In this document: one piece after another, positions 37,737 through 45,492 of the stretch | Numbering within the stretch: the stretch's first letter is position 1 | Layout of the letters: the number at the start of each line of letters is the position of its first letter | Made by a program: the position numbers and the translations under genes | Notes under the pieces: model-generated | Told to the model about the DNA's origin: nothing | The model's input: only the letters and a program-made list of their open reading frames with translations | Database searches by the model: none | NCBI GenBank assembly: GCA_937944885.1 | Contig: CALFBB010000006.1 | Location: forward strand, 33,172 to 97,171 | Direction of reading: 5' to 3' | Source: an uncultured cyanobacterium | Lineage (GTDB): Bacteria; Cyanobacteriota; Cyanobacteriia; Thermostichales; Thermostichaceae | DNA length: 64,000 bases

Positions 37737-37866
37737 TGATCTGGGTTGAAAAAGCTGCCGTTGAAATTATCGATCCTGACCCGGGATCCCTGTCCGGCTG
37801 CAGGGGTGCCTTTGCGAGCCATTGTTTATCGGCAAACCGGTCGCTGCCATGAGGATACATCTGTTA

Positions 37867-37899
37867 TCGATTAGATCGATTAGAGGATTCTCGATTAGA
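37867..37899. repeat. 9-bp repeat, three copies
   Basis: TCGATTAGA lies at 37867-37875 and 37876-37884 in tandem and again at 37891-37899 after GGATTC. The sequence is AT-richer than the surrounding genes and might include a promoter element. Confidence 0.85.
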
Positions 37900-38070
37900 G
37901 GATGGACAAGCACCAAGGTCACAATCTAAGGCACAGAGCCTCTTGTCCTGCTGCTCCCAAACTGACAGGCCTTTACGCGGGTGCTCCATCTAAAACCTCA
38001 GCTCCACTCGTTAAACTAGCTATGTGTTGAAAGGCACCCCCCAGTCAACTCCCTTTTCTCATCGGATCCC

Positions 38071-38706
38071 ATGCGTCGTCAGCTCAAAATCTTGAATCAG
38101 ATTCTCGACTACAAGCTGGCGGATGTGCGTCTGTTTGGCCGAGCTGAGTTGAAGGGCCCGAACTTAAATATCCTGCTGGAGCGGCTGCCGGGGGATGTGG
38201 TGGATACAGTGCAGGTGATGGAGATTGTCCGCACTGCTGTGGAAGCCTCCATGCTGCAAGATCTCCGCAAGGTCAATGTTTACCTTTGGTGTCGTGGGCA
38301 AGAGGCTGATGCCCCGGAGTGGAGTGGCAGTTTTGCCTTAGAGCCATTGCTGTTGACCAATTCCGCCGAACCCTTAAGCAGAGCCTCCAGCTACCGCCAA
38401 GATTATCCCGGCATGCGGGTATTGTTTTTTTGCCTTGGGATTTGTCTGAGTGGCTTCTATGTGTTGGGAGGATGGCATCGGGTGGACTTGATCCCGCCGG
38501 CAGTGGCGCTGCTTTTGGGGATAGGCTTCCCCTGGCTAAAGCGCTGGCTAGAGAGGTGGAGGCCACCGTTGTTTCGCCACGTCCTTCTGGGCACCGGGTT
38601 GGTGTTGCTCGGGATCCTAGTGGCCTTAATCTGGCAGCGGGGATGGAGCGTTGTCTACGGGATCCTGTCTCTGGTTGCCATTCTGCTGCTGGGACTGGGA
38701 GCCTGA
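38071..38706 (+). CDS. Hypothetical membrane protein
   Basis: 211 residues. The N-terminal ~110 residues are soluble (LNQILDYKLADVRLFGRAEL, then VNVYLWCRGQEADAPEWSGS), followed by about four hydrophobic segments (residues ~113-133, 138-152, 168-188 and 190-210). No family recognised. The ATG at 38071 is the first of the frame. It faces the convergent dapF gene 31 bp away. Coding is supported by the well-formed membrane segments and open length. Confidence 0.7.
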   Translation: MRRQLKILNQILDYKLADVRLFGRAELKGPNLNILLERLPGDVVDTVQVMEIVRTAVEASMLQDLRKVNVYLWCRGQEADAPEWSGSFALEPLLLTNSAEPLSRASSYRQDYPGMRVLFFCLGICLSGFYVLGGWHRVDLIPPAVALLLGIGFPWLKRWLERWRPPLFRHVLLGTGLVLLGILVALIWQRGWSVVYGILSLVAILLLGLGA

Positions 38707-38737
38707 ACACCCCCCGTAAACCAACTGACCGGGGCGT

Positions 38738-39619
38738 TCAGCCTGCCACTGTACCGCTAAAGACATGTACAGCAGGCCCGGTCATGAACACATGCTGTGT
38801 ATCCGGATCCCAGAGAATCTCTAGGCTGCCACCCGGTAACTCTACCCTAGCTTCTGGTTCTGCCCGTCCTTCCAAAACAGCAGCCACCAAAGCTGCACAA
38901 GCTCCTGTTCCACAAGCCAGGGTTGCCCCAGCCCCTCGCTCCCAAACCCGCATCTGCAGATGGGTGGGATCCAACACCTGGACAAACTCGGTATTGGTCC
39001 GCTCAGGAAAAGCAGGGTGATGCTCAAACTGTGGCCCCACCACCGGCAAGTCAAGGGCCTGTAGAGATTCATGATCTCCCAAAAAAGTTACACAGTGGGG
39101 GTTGCCCATGCTCACTGCCGTCACTGTCCAGTCCCGTCCGGCAGCCGTAAGCGTTTTTTGGATGACCTTCTGCCCAGGGGCAACCAAGGTGGTGGGAATT
39201 TGCTCTGCCAGTAGGCGCGGGATCCCCATATCGACCTTCACCAGGTCATTGGCTTGCACCTGCGGCACGATTAGCCCTGCCAAGGTGTGAATGTAGTAGC
39301 CATCCTCACGAGAGGGTATACCCAAATGATGCAAAAACCGAGCCAAACAACGGATCCCATTACCGCACATCTGTGCCTCTGAGCCGTCGCTATTAAAGAG
39401 GCGCATACTAAAGTCAGCCCCTGCCTGACCTGGCAATAAAAAAATCACCCCGTCAGCACCGACCCCAAAGCGTCGATCGCAAAGGGCAATGACCTGCTCA
39501 GGGGTTAAACAGGGCTGCAGTTGCTGGCGACTGTCCACCAAGATAAAGTCATTCCCCAAGCCCTGATACTTGTGAAATGGAAGGTGGGATGGGAGCAATA
39601 ACGACGACACAGTAGACAT
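38738..39619 (-). CDS. dapF: Diaminopimelate epimerase
   Basis: 293-residue enzyme converting LL- to meso-diaminopimelate for lysine and peptidoglycan. Motifs: HKYQGLGNDFILVD at the start, CDRRFGVGADGVI, MCGNGIRCLARF with the first catalytic Cys, and ATLACGTGACAALVA with the second. The frame is open from a TTG at 39649, but the ATG at 39619 is preferred because it clears the psbN stop by 26 bp. It lies directly downstream of psbN on the same strand and may share its transcript. Confidence 0.96.
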   Translation of the reverse strand: MSTVSSLLLPSHLPFHKYQGLGNDFILVDSRQQLQPCLTPEQVIALCDRRFGVGADGVIFLLPGQAGADFSMRLFNSDGSEAQMCGNGIRCLARFLHHLGIPSREDGYYIHTLAGLIVPQVQANDLVKVDMGIPRLLAEQIPTTLVAPGQKVIQKTLTAAGRDWTVTAVSMGNPHCVTFLGDHESLQALDLPVVGPQFEHHPAFPERTNTEFVQVLDPTHLQMRVWERGAGATLACGTGACAALVAAVLEGRAEPEARVELPGGSLEILWDPDTQHVFMTGPAVHVFSGTVAG

Positions 39620-39645
39620 GCACAAAGGACCCCGAAGCAGTAGGC

Positions 39646-39777
39646 TCAATCCTCGTGCATCTCGTACGGATCCTGCAACTCCTTAGAAGGAGGGCCAAAA
39701 GCTGTGTAAATGGCAAAAGCAGTGATGCAGATGGTTACAGCCGCAATTGCCACAATCAGGGAGATAGTAGGTTCCAT
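39646..39777 (-). CDS. psbN: Photosystem II protein PsbN
   Basis: 43-residue thylakoid membrane protein, too short for routine gene finding. It reads MEPTISLIVAIAAV at the start, has one membrane helix, and ends with the conserved FGPPSKELQDPYEMHED. PsbN assists assembly of the photosystem II reaction centre. It lies on the strand opposite to psbH, the arrangement kept from cyanobacteria to chloroplasts. An HLR1-like site lies 38 bp upstream. Confidence 0.95.
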   Translation of the reverse strand: MEPTISLIVAIAAVTICITAFAIYTAFGPPSKELQDPYEMHED

Positions 39778-39814
39778 AGCAGCGCCTCCAATCCTGAGAG
39801 AATCAGACTACAGT

Positions 39815-39832
39815 ATTACACAAGTTTACAAT
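39815..39832. promoter_or_regulatory. HLR1-like element between psbN and psbH
   Basis: ATTACACA-AG-TTTACAAT shows two imperfect 8-bp direct repeats separated by two bases, the spacing of the HLR1 box [(G/T)TTACA(T/A)(T/A)] bound by RpaB. The second half fits fully; the first deviates at positions 1 and 7. The location in the divergent psbN/psbH promoter region fits light control of photosystem genes. Confidence 0.5.
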
Positions 39833-40004
39833 TCCTGGCCAAAGGTGAAACATCCGGCCAGATTCTGATAGCTTGATCTGTACAGGCTAGAGCTTGCTTT
39901 GTCCCAGCTGGTCCTCCTGTTAGTGTAGGGCAGTGGGGATTCCTCCTCTTTGTGGGTTATCTGTACTAAACAAGTGTCCTTTTCCTGACTCCCTGCGAGA
40001 ACCT

Positions 40005-40208
40005 ATGGCCATTCGTACCAAACTGGGTGATCTGTTGCGCCCCCTGAACTCTGAGTATGGTAAAGTCGCTCCTGGCTGGGGTACTACACCGCTAATGGCA
40101 GTTTTTATGGCCCTCTTTGCCGTCTTTTTGCTGATTATTTTGCAGATTTACAACAAATCGTTGTTGTTGGAAAACATTAATGTCTCTTGGGAAAGCCTCA
40201 GCTTCTGA
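40005..40208 (+). CDS. psbH: Photosystem II protein PsbH
   Basis: 67-residue phosphoprotein-type subunit of photosystem II with a single membrane helix ([20 protein letters not shown]). The N-terminus [20 protein letters not shown] and GWGTTPLM are characteristic; the C-terminus [14 protein letters not shown] is typical of cyanobacteria. The frame extends upstream to 39933 but the ATG at 40005 is the family start. It stabilises binding of bicarbonate and QB. Divergent from psbN. Confidence 0.97.
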   Translation: MAIRTKLGDLLRPLNSEYGKVAPGWGTTPLMAVFMALFAVFLLIILQIYNKSLLLENINVSWESLSF

Positions 40209-40525
40209 GTTGTTCTCTGGGCTTTTACCCTTACGCTGGGTAATGGGGGATCCAGGTTACCAACAGGGATAAACCCCTCCCTTGTCATGGGTGCCACTTT
40301 GGGGGAACTTTTGCCCTGCATCCCTGCTTGAGAGCCAGTGAAGCCTTTTAACTTTGATCTGGGTCTAAAGCTGACAACTGACGGTGGAGGAGGGGATTTT
40401 ACTTGACTTAGCCGCTCTTGGCTGTGGGAAATTCAGGTTTTTGGCCTGCCCATAGCCGGGTCGCTTGGGCTTTCCCTCTTTGCGGGTTGAACGCAGTGGG
40501 GAGGCAGCTTGTATTGGGAGATCTC
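40209..40525. other. Intergenic region between psbH and the dehydrogenase gene
   Basis: 317 bp. A weak hairpin TTACCC/GGGTAA (40225-40243) follows psbH without a T-run. I see no gene or RNA motif in the remainder. Confidence 0.5.
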
Positions 40526-41719
40526 CTAGGATTCTGGTTCTAGGCGCAACAGAGATCCATTCGGAGCATCTGTTAGAAGGTAAAGCAATCCATCCGGTCC
40601 TTGTCGTACATCCCGGATGCGGCCGACAGCTCCCTCGAGGAGGCGCTCTTCTGCCACGGCACGGTCTCCCTGCAATTGCAATCGAGCCAGGTGTTGCCCT
40701 GCCAGTGCCCCTACAAACAGATTCCCTTGCCATTCTGGAAAGGCTTCACCTGTGTAGAAGGCCATACCGGAAGGAGCAATAGAGGGAGTCCAGTGTAGTA
40801 GAGGGGAGGCCAAGCCAGGTGCCTCTGACCTCCCTTGGCCAACCGGCTCGCCTGTGTACTCCCGCCCGTGGGTAATGAGTGGCCAGCCATAATTGACGCC
40901 TGGAGCAATGAGGTTAATCTCATCACCCCCCTGTGGCCCATGTTCATGGGACCAAATCACTCCTGTTTCCGGGTGGCGGGCCAGCCCTTGAATGTTGCGG
41001 TTGCCATAGGTATAGATTTCGGGTAAAGCCCCCGCCTGGTTGACAAAAGGATTGTCTGCTGGGATCCCACCAGAGTCGGTGACACGCAACACCTTGCCGG
41101 CATGGTCCCCCAGATCCTGGGCACGATCCCGCTCCCCCCGATCGCCGGTACTGATGTAAAGCAGGCCCTCCTTATCAAAGGCTAGGCGTGACCCAAAGTG
41201 TTGCCCTGCTGGGGTTTGCCGCTCCATATCGAAGAGCACTTCTAGGTCATAAAGTCCTTCTTGACCGAGTTTGGCACGGGCCACCCGCGTTCCAGCCCGC
41301 CCAGAGCCGGGGATTTTTTCTGCTGCATAAGTCAAGTAAATCCAGCCATTCTCACTGTACTGAGGATGCAGGGCCACATCCAGCAGCCCCCCCTGCCCCT
41401 GGGCAAACACCTGCGGCACCCCGGCTATGGGCTGTGGATCCAAGCCGTTGGTGGTAACCCGACGCAGTCGTCCCGGTCGTTCCGTGACCAGAATTGAGCC
41501 ATCTGGTAAAAAGGCCATACCCCAAGGGTGTTCTAACCCGCTGGCCAAGGTAACCACCCGAAAAGCTTGCTTGCTTCTGAGCCGGGGCAGCGCTTGTGCA
41601 TGCGCTCCTTGCTGCAGGGCCATGACCGCTTCTGCACTAATAGGATGGGCTTGCACCGGAGCAAAAACCCCTACAGCCAGTAACAGAATGGGTAGATACT
41701 TCCTGGTTCCTAGCTTCAT
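40526..41719 (-). CDS. Secreted glucose/sorbosone dehydrogenase-like protein (PQQ-type propeller)
   Basis: 397 residues. A signal peptide (MKLGTRKYLPILLLAVGVFA, then PVQA) leads into a six-bladed propeller of the soluble aldose dehydrogenase family: LEHPWGMAFLPDGSILVTER, GGLLDVALHPQY, LYISTGDRGERDRAQDLGDH and WSHEHGPQGGDEINLIAPG. These carry the conserved His/Asp residues for calcium and PQQ. Cyanobacteria generally lack PQQ synthesis, so the cofactor would have to be scavenged. The ATG at 41719 is chosen for its signal peptide; the frame continues to 41752 across a tandem repeat. Confidence 0.88.
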   Translation of the reverse strand: MKLGTRKYLPILLLAVGVFAPVQAHPISAEAVMALQQGAHAQALPRLRSKQAFRVVTLASGLEHPWGMAFLPDGSILVTERPGRLRRVTTNGLDPQPIAGVPQVFAQGQGGLLDVALHPQYSENGWIYLTYAAEKIPGSGRAGTRVARAKLGQEGLYDLEVLFDMERQTPAGQHFGSRLAFDKEGLLYISTGDRGERDRAQDLGDHAGKVLRVTDSGGIPADNPFVNQAGALPEIYTYGNRNIQGLARHPETGVIWSHEHGPQGGDEINLIAPGVNYGWPLITHGREYTGEPVGQGRSEAPGLASPLLHWTPSIAPSGMAFYTGEAFPEWQGNLFVGALAGQHLARLQLQGDRAVAEERLLEGAVGRIRDVRQGPDGLLYLLTDAPNGSLLRLEPES

Positions 41720-41735
41720 CTGCTCAGCAACATTG

Positions 41736-41761
41736 ACATTCTGAATCAACATTCTGAATCA
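41736..41761. repeat. Perfect 13-bp tandem duplication
   Basis: ACATTCTGAATCA occurs at 41736-41748 and 41749-41761 in the leader of the dehydrogenase gene, 17 bp from its preferred ATG. Confidence 0.9.
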
Positions 41762-41949
41762 ATTGTTGTCACTACCTTTCTTAAGGTTCTGTTGGTGAAG
41801 TAGGAACCCGCTGTTTACTGCTATGCGGTGGGCCGTGTGGGCCTTGGCGACTCAAGTATGGCTCGATGTCGCGCCTGAGTGCCAGAGGGATCTCCGACCT
41901 AGGGCTATGCAGAAAGCTTGCCCAGTAGGGGGAGGAAGATGTCAAGTTG

Positions 41950-41963
41950 ATTCAACATTGAAT
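41950..41963. promoter_or_regulatory. Near-palindrome upstream of the recombinase gene
   Basis: ATTCAACATTGAAT is an inverted repeat (ATTCAA-CA-TTGAAT) about 30 bp before the recombinase ATG. It is AT-rich against its surroundings and could be an operator or a recombinase-related site; nothing proves either. Confidence 0.3.
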
Positions 41964-41992
41964 TGATCATCAGATACTGCTTAGGCTGAAAG

Positions 41993-42958
41993 ATGAAGGA
42001 TGCAACATTAGCACCAGATCCGTCTCTGTACCTCAGCCTCAGCCAATTGGTGGCCCAGTTTTTGCAGGAGCGAGAGCGAGATTTGGCCCAGGCGAGCCGT
42101 CGTACCTATCGCATTGCTTTGGAACAGTTTGCCAGAAGCTGCCCTGTTCCTTTGGCCCAGATTCAGCCGGTACATGTCCAGACCTTTTTGAATGGGTTGA
42201 AGGGCCGCCCTTTTCAAAGTCGTTCCGGCCAGTGGATCCACCCACCTGCTTCTCCCGCCACCTACAACTTGAAGCGGCTGGCTTTGCAACAATTTTTTGC
42301 ATGGGCCAATGGACGCGGCTATTACCAAGCTCCCCTGCCCACCCAAGCGATTCGGGCGGCCCGCCTACCGACCCGCCTCCCCCGAGATTTGGATCGATTG
42401 CTGTTGCAACGGGTGTTGGAACGGGCTCAGAGCCATTCGCTGCGCTATGCCGCTTTAATCCGTTTGCTGCTAGAGTGCGGATTGCGAGCGCAGGAACTGC
42501 TGGATCTAACCATCCAAGATTTTCAGATTAGCCCTGAGGGATCCCTGTTGGAGGTGCGCTGTGGCAAGGGTAGCAAACCGCGGGCCGTGGCTGTGGGGGA
42601 GCCCCTGTCGGAACTGCTGCAAAACTACCTCAACCTGGAACGAGGTCTGTATGCGCCGACGGATCCCTTATTTGTTTCCCAATCCCGTTGCTTGGCCTAC
42701 CAAGGGAAGCCCCTCACCTACGATGGCCTGCGCTACATTGTACTTAAGCTAACAGAGCCAGAACCGGGGCAGCAGACCCCCCATCAATTTCGCCACAGCT
42801 TTGCTACCTTGCTGTTGGATCGCGGTGTTGCCCCAGAGCACATTCAGCACCTGCTCGGCCATACCACGGCGGCCATGACCATGCGCTACACCCAGAGGGC
42901 CAATCTACGAGCGGCCATTGCCCGTTCCCGGGAAGTGCTGGATCAAGGCTTGATCTAG
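41993..42958 (+). CDS. Tyrosine recombinase (XerC/D-like)
   Basis: 321-residue site-specific recombinase. An N-terminal SAM-like core-binding domain (residues ~20-110) is followed by the catalytic domain. The residues are visible: Arg in LLLECGLRAQELLDL, Lys in GKGSKPRAV, His-x-x-Arg in TPHQFRHSFATLLLDRGV, His in IQHLLGHTTAAMTMRY and the Tyr nucleophile in RYTQRA. Length and motifs match the chromosome-dimer type Xer proteins, though a mobile-element integrase is not excluded. No other phage or element gene is nearby. Its end overlaps the convergent gene by 4 bp. Confidence 0.88.
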   Translation: MKDATLAPDPSLYLSLSQLVAQFLQERERDLAQASRRTYRIALEQFARSCPVPLAQIQPVHVQTFLNGLKGRPFQSRSGQWIHPPASPATYNLKRLALQQFFAWANGRGYYQAPLPTQAIRAARLPTRLPRDLDRLLLQRVLERAQSHSLRYAALIRLLLECGLRAQELLDLTIQDFQISPEGSLLEVRCGKGSKPRAVAVGEPLSELLQNYLNLERGLYAPTDPLFVSQSRCLAYQGKPLTYDGLRYIVLKLTEPEPGQQTPHQFRHSFATLLLDRGVAPEHIQHLLGHTTAAMTMRYTQRANLRAAIARSREVLDQGLI

Positions 42959-44790
42959 GGATCCCTGACCTCAAAGGCCCACAACCCTCGCTCCGCCCGG
43001 ATCCGTTCCAGTTGTCCGGAAGGGAAGCGCTGTTGCAGGTGGGATCCCTGTTGCTCCCAAACCTCCTGGTTCATCAGCAGGCTAAAGGGCGGTTCTAGCT
43101 CCTGGGTGAGTAACTCCTCCGGGGGGAAAACAGTGACCGATTGCTCTTGCCCGGCAAAAAATTGCATCCAGCTCTGCCAAAAGCGGGGTTCACCCCAACT
43201 GAAATAGGGGTAGGAGACACTGGCCGCTAGGTAAAACTGATGGTTGGGATCCCCTTTGCGGGCCTCTACGTAGCGCCCTGTCCCGGCAATATCATTCCCC
43301 TTCCTCCAGCCTTCTTGCACAAAATCCCCGAAAATAACCAGGTTCCAAACCCCAATCAGCAGAACCAATCCCAGCCCCAGGGTAGCCGGTAACCCACCTT
43401 GTGCCCGGGATCCGCAACGCTGCCAAAGATCCACCACTGCCGCCAGGATCACCTGGATCCCTTCTAGAGTTAAATAGGCTACAAAAGGCAAAATCACCAG
43501 CAACCGGGTGTAGTTGGGGGCTTTGGTGATGACAAAGCTAAACAGCAGGTAGAGAAACAAAAAACTGCTGATGCACAGCCAATCGTGGGGCCGGCTACGT
43601 CCTTGGCTGAGGCGATACAGGCCGGATCCCAGACCCAACCAAATGAGAATGCCAGTCAAGGGATCCACAAAGGCATGTCCGTAATTGGGGTAGATATAGC
43701 CGCGATCATGTTGGTTGCGGTCGTTAAACATGCTCAGACCATTGAGGATGTTGCGCCACACCGCTTCTGCCGGGGTTGCTGCATTCACCCACATCTGTTG
43801 CAAGGCCCGTCCCTCCGGGAAAAACAGAAACTGTTGGCGAGAATATTCGGCACTGACAGCAGGAGCAGTGGCTGTAGCCACCAAAATGGGCGCAGCCATA
43901 AGAAAAAACCCCAAGGCCGCCGGTACGGTCAACTTGGCTAAGACCCAAAACGGCTTGGCCTGCGGATCCCCGGCTTGCAGATCAGCTCGGCCCAAGAGCC
44001 AGTACAGGCCCCCAAATAACAACCCCAGCAGGATCACCACCCGCCCCGGCAGATAACCGTACAAAGAAAAACCTGCCGCCGCTCCACCCAAGTACAACAA
44101 GAGCAGATTTTTCTCCCGTACCCCTTTCAGAAGTAAAGCCAGGGCCGCACACTCCACCAACACAATCAGGTTTTCCCGCATCGCCATGCGACTGATACCC
44201 AACAAGGCATGGTTGGACCCCAGCAGGGCCGCCCCGGCCAAGGCCAAACGGGATCCCCAGAAAGCCCGGAAGAACCCATAGGCAACCAGGATAGTAACCA
44301 CCCCAAAGCTGGCATGGACCAGGCGCATATGGGTTAGGGTCACTCCCCCCATCAGCCGTGTCAGTCCACCGAACAGGCTGAACATCAAGCGGGGGAAGTA
44401 AAAATACTCCGGCATTAGGCCAAAGATATCGGGAAAGCGCACCCCCGAAGCCCTGCGGGACATAGAAGTAATCGCGATCTCATCAGTATTCACCTGAAAG
44501 GGAATGTTGGCGGGGTCGTAGAGGTAAAGGGGCACAAAGATCACGGCCAACAGGCCCAGATGCAGCAGCTCCCGTTGCCAGCGTACCTGAGCAGGGTCCC
44601 ACATCGGCTGAGCCGGGGGAAACTGAGCCCAGTAAAAGCCCACCAGCAGCAACGCCAGTAGCCAGAGGCCAATTTGCAAAACGTGATAGCCAAAGACTGC
44701 GTACCAGAGGGTTAGGACCAGCCCTATCGCCAATCCAGCTGCCAATACACCGGAGCGGCGGGAGGACATCACCATATCCAAAACAGTCAT
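42955..44790 (-). CDS. Glycosyltransferase family 39-like membrane protein
   Basis: About 611 residues with some twelve hydrophobic segments, of the ArnT/PMT type that moves sugars from lipid carriers to lipid or protein acceptors. Typical features are the Asp in the first loop (IPFQVNTDEIAITSM) and GLLFGGLYWLLG-type helices, with a soluble C-terminal region after residue ~520. Start alternatives are 44838, 44790 and 44775; the ATG at 44790 begins MTVLDMVMSSRR. It overlaps the convergent recombinase by 4 bp. Acceptor unknown. Confidence 0.78.
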   Translation of the reverse strand: MTVLDMVMSSRRSGVLAAGLAIGLVLTLWYAVFGYHVLQIGLWLLALLLVGFYWAQFPPAQPMWDPAQVRWQRELLHLGLLAVIFVPLYLYDPANIPFQVNTDEIAITSMSRRASGVRFPDIFGLMPEYFYFPRLMFSLFGGLTRLMGGVTLTHMRLVHASFGVVTILVAYGFFRAFWGSRLALAGAALLGSNHALLGISRMAMRENLIVLVECAALALLLKGVREKNLLLLYLGGAAAGFSLYGYLPGRVVILLGLLFGGLYWLLGRADLQAGDPQAKPFWVLAKLTVPAALGFFLMAAPILVATATAPAVSAEYSRQQFLFFPEGRALQQMWVNAATPAEAVWRNILNGLSMFNDRNQHDRGYIYPNYGHAFVDPLTGILIWLGLGSGLYRLSQGRSRPHDWLCISSFLFLYLLFSFVITKAPNYTRLLVILPFVAYLTLEGIQVILAAVVDLWQRCGSRAQGGLPATLGLGLVLLIGVWNLVIFGDFVQEGWRKGNDIAGTGRYVEARKGDPNHQFYLAASVSYPYFSWGEPRFWQSWMQFFAGQEQSVTVFPPEELLTQELEPPFSLLMNQEVWEQQGSHLQQRFPSGQLERIRAERGLWAFEVRDP

Positions 44791-44944
44791 ACCCAAATAG
44801 TCATAACCGCAGTAGGATCCCACTGGGCATTTTCGCATCCTACCAAGAGCTTATTCCCCTTTGTGAGAAAGTACTTGTCAACAAAACAATGGGCCACAGC
44901 TAGTCGGGAATGCCAGTATCAGTGCCGAAAACTTTCATACCAAA

Positions 44945-45211
44945 TCAATAGCCCCGCATCGGTTCCGGCTCGGTTTCCAACTCAAACTGCGGCTCAGAAA
45001 AATTAGAAGGATCGTAGAGGAAGCGATTGATATTGTCCTCAAGGCGGTAAATTTCAAAAGGCTCCAACAACCCTGTATTGCGCAGTGCCAAAAGGTAGCC
45101 ATCCACCAACAGGCGCAGCTCGTCAGTGCGTTGGTAACCCCGCTGCCAGGTATCCACCAGAGCGTCAGTTACTGCTTGGTAATGCCGGATTAACTTTGGA
45201 TCTTGCAACAT
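44945..45211 (-). CDS. Conserved small cyanobacterial protein (DUF6761-like)
   Basis: 88 residues: MLQDPKLIRHYQAVTDALVD, then helices RGYQRTDELRLLVDGYLLAL and YRLEDNINRFLYDPSNF, and an acidic tail. It resembles a widespread cyanobacterial family of about 90 residues that I recall as DUF6761. Soluble and helical; function unknown. Monocistronic, with 281 bp before the CocE gene end. Confidence 0.72.
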   Translation of the reverse strand: MLQDPKLIRHYQAVTDALVDTWQRGYQRTDELRLLVDGYLLALRNTGLLEPFEIYRLEDNINRFLYDPSNFSEPQFELETEPEPMRGY

Positions 45212-45360
45212 AGGTATTCCCTTGCCCCACCTGTTCTTATCCTAACGTTTGATTTCGCTGGGTGAGCGACGGTTACAGCTGGGGGCCGCAATTGGAGAAT
45301 GCTCCGGTCACTTGCAGGTGGAAAGTGTTGGTGAAGCATTCCTATTCCTAGCACGGCCTT

Positions 45361-45382
45361 GTTTTGTAGCTGTTTTGTAGCT
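45361..45382. repeat. Perfect 11-bp tandem duplication
   Basis: GTTTTGTAGCT occurs at 45361-45371 and 45372-45382 in the gap 45212-45492, which otherwise holds no convincing gene. Confidence 0.88.
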
Positions 45383-45492
45383 TTGTTCTGGCCAAGCTCC
45401 CTATTGCCGCGCCCTAACCCCCCCAACTGCTGCCCAAGTGGGAGAAAGCGGGCTGAAAGGTATTCAAGGTCACTCTGAGCGCACCCAGGCAT

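Larger units (their letters stand above)
37291..38070. other. 780-bp intergenic region with clustered short direct repeats
   Basis: No credible gene was found; the 65-codon frame at 37379-37576 looks random. The region contains several local duplications: CCATAATCTT (37606-37624), TTAGCGAATCATC twice in tandem (37711-37723, 37724-37736) and TCGATTAGA three times (37867-37875, 37876-37884, 37891-37899). It separates two divergent genes, so both promoters must lie here. No tRNA or RNA motif recognised. Confidence 0.7.

Noticed and set aside
45190..45492. 100-codon minus-strand frame
   Set aside because: Overlaps the start of the 88-residue gene and a tandem repeat; no family and odd composition.
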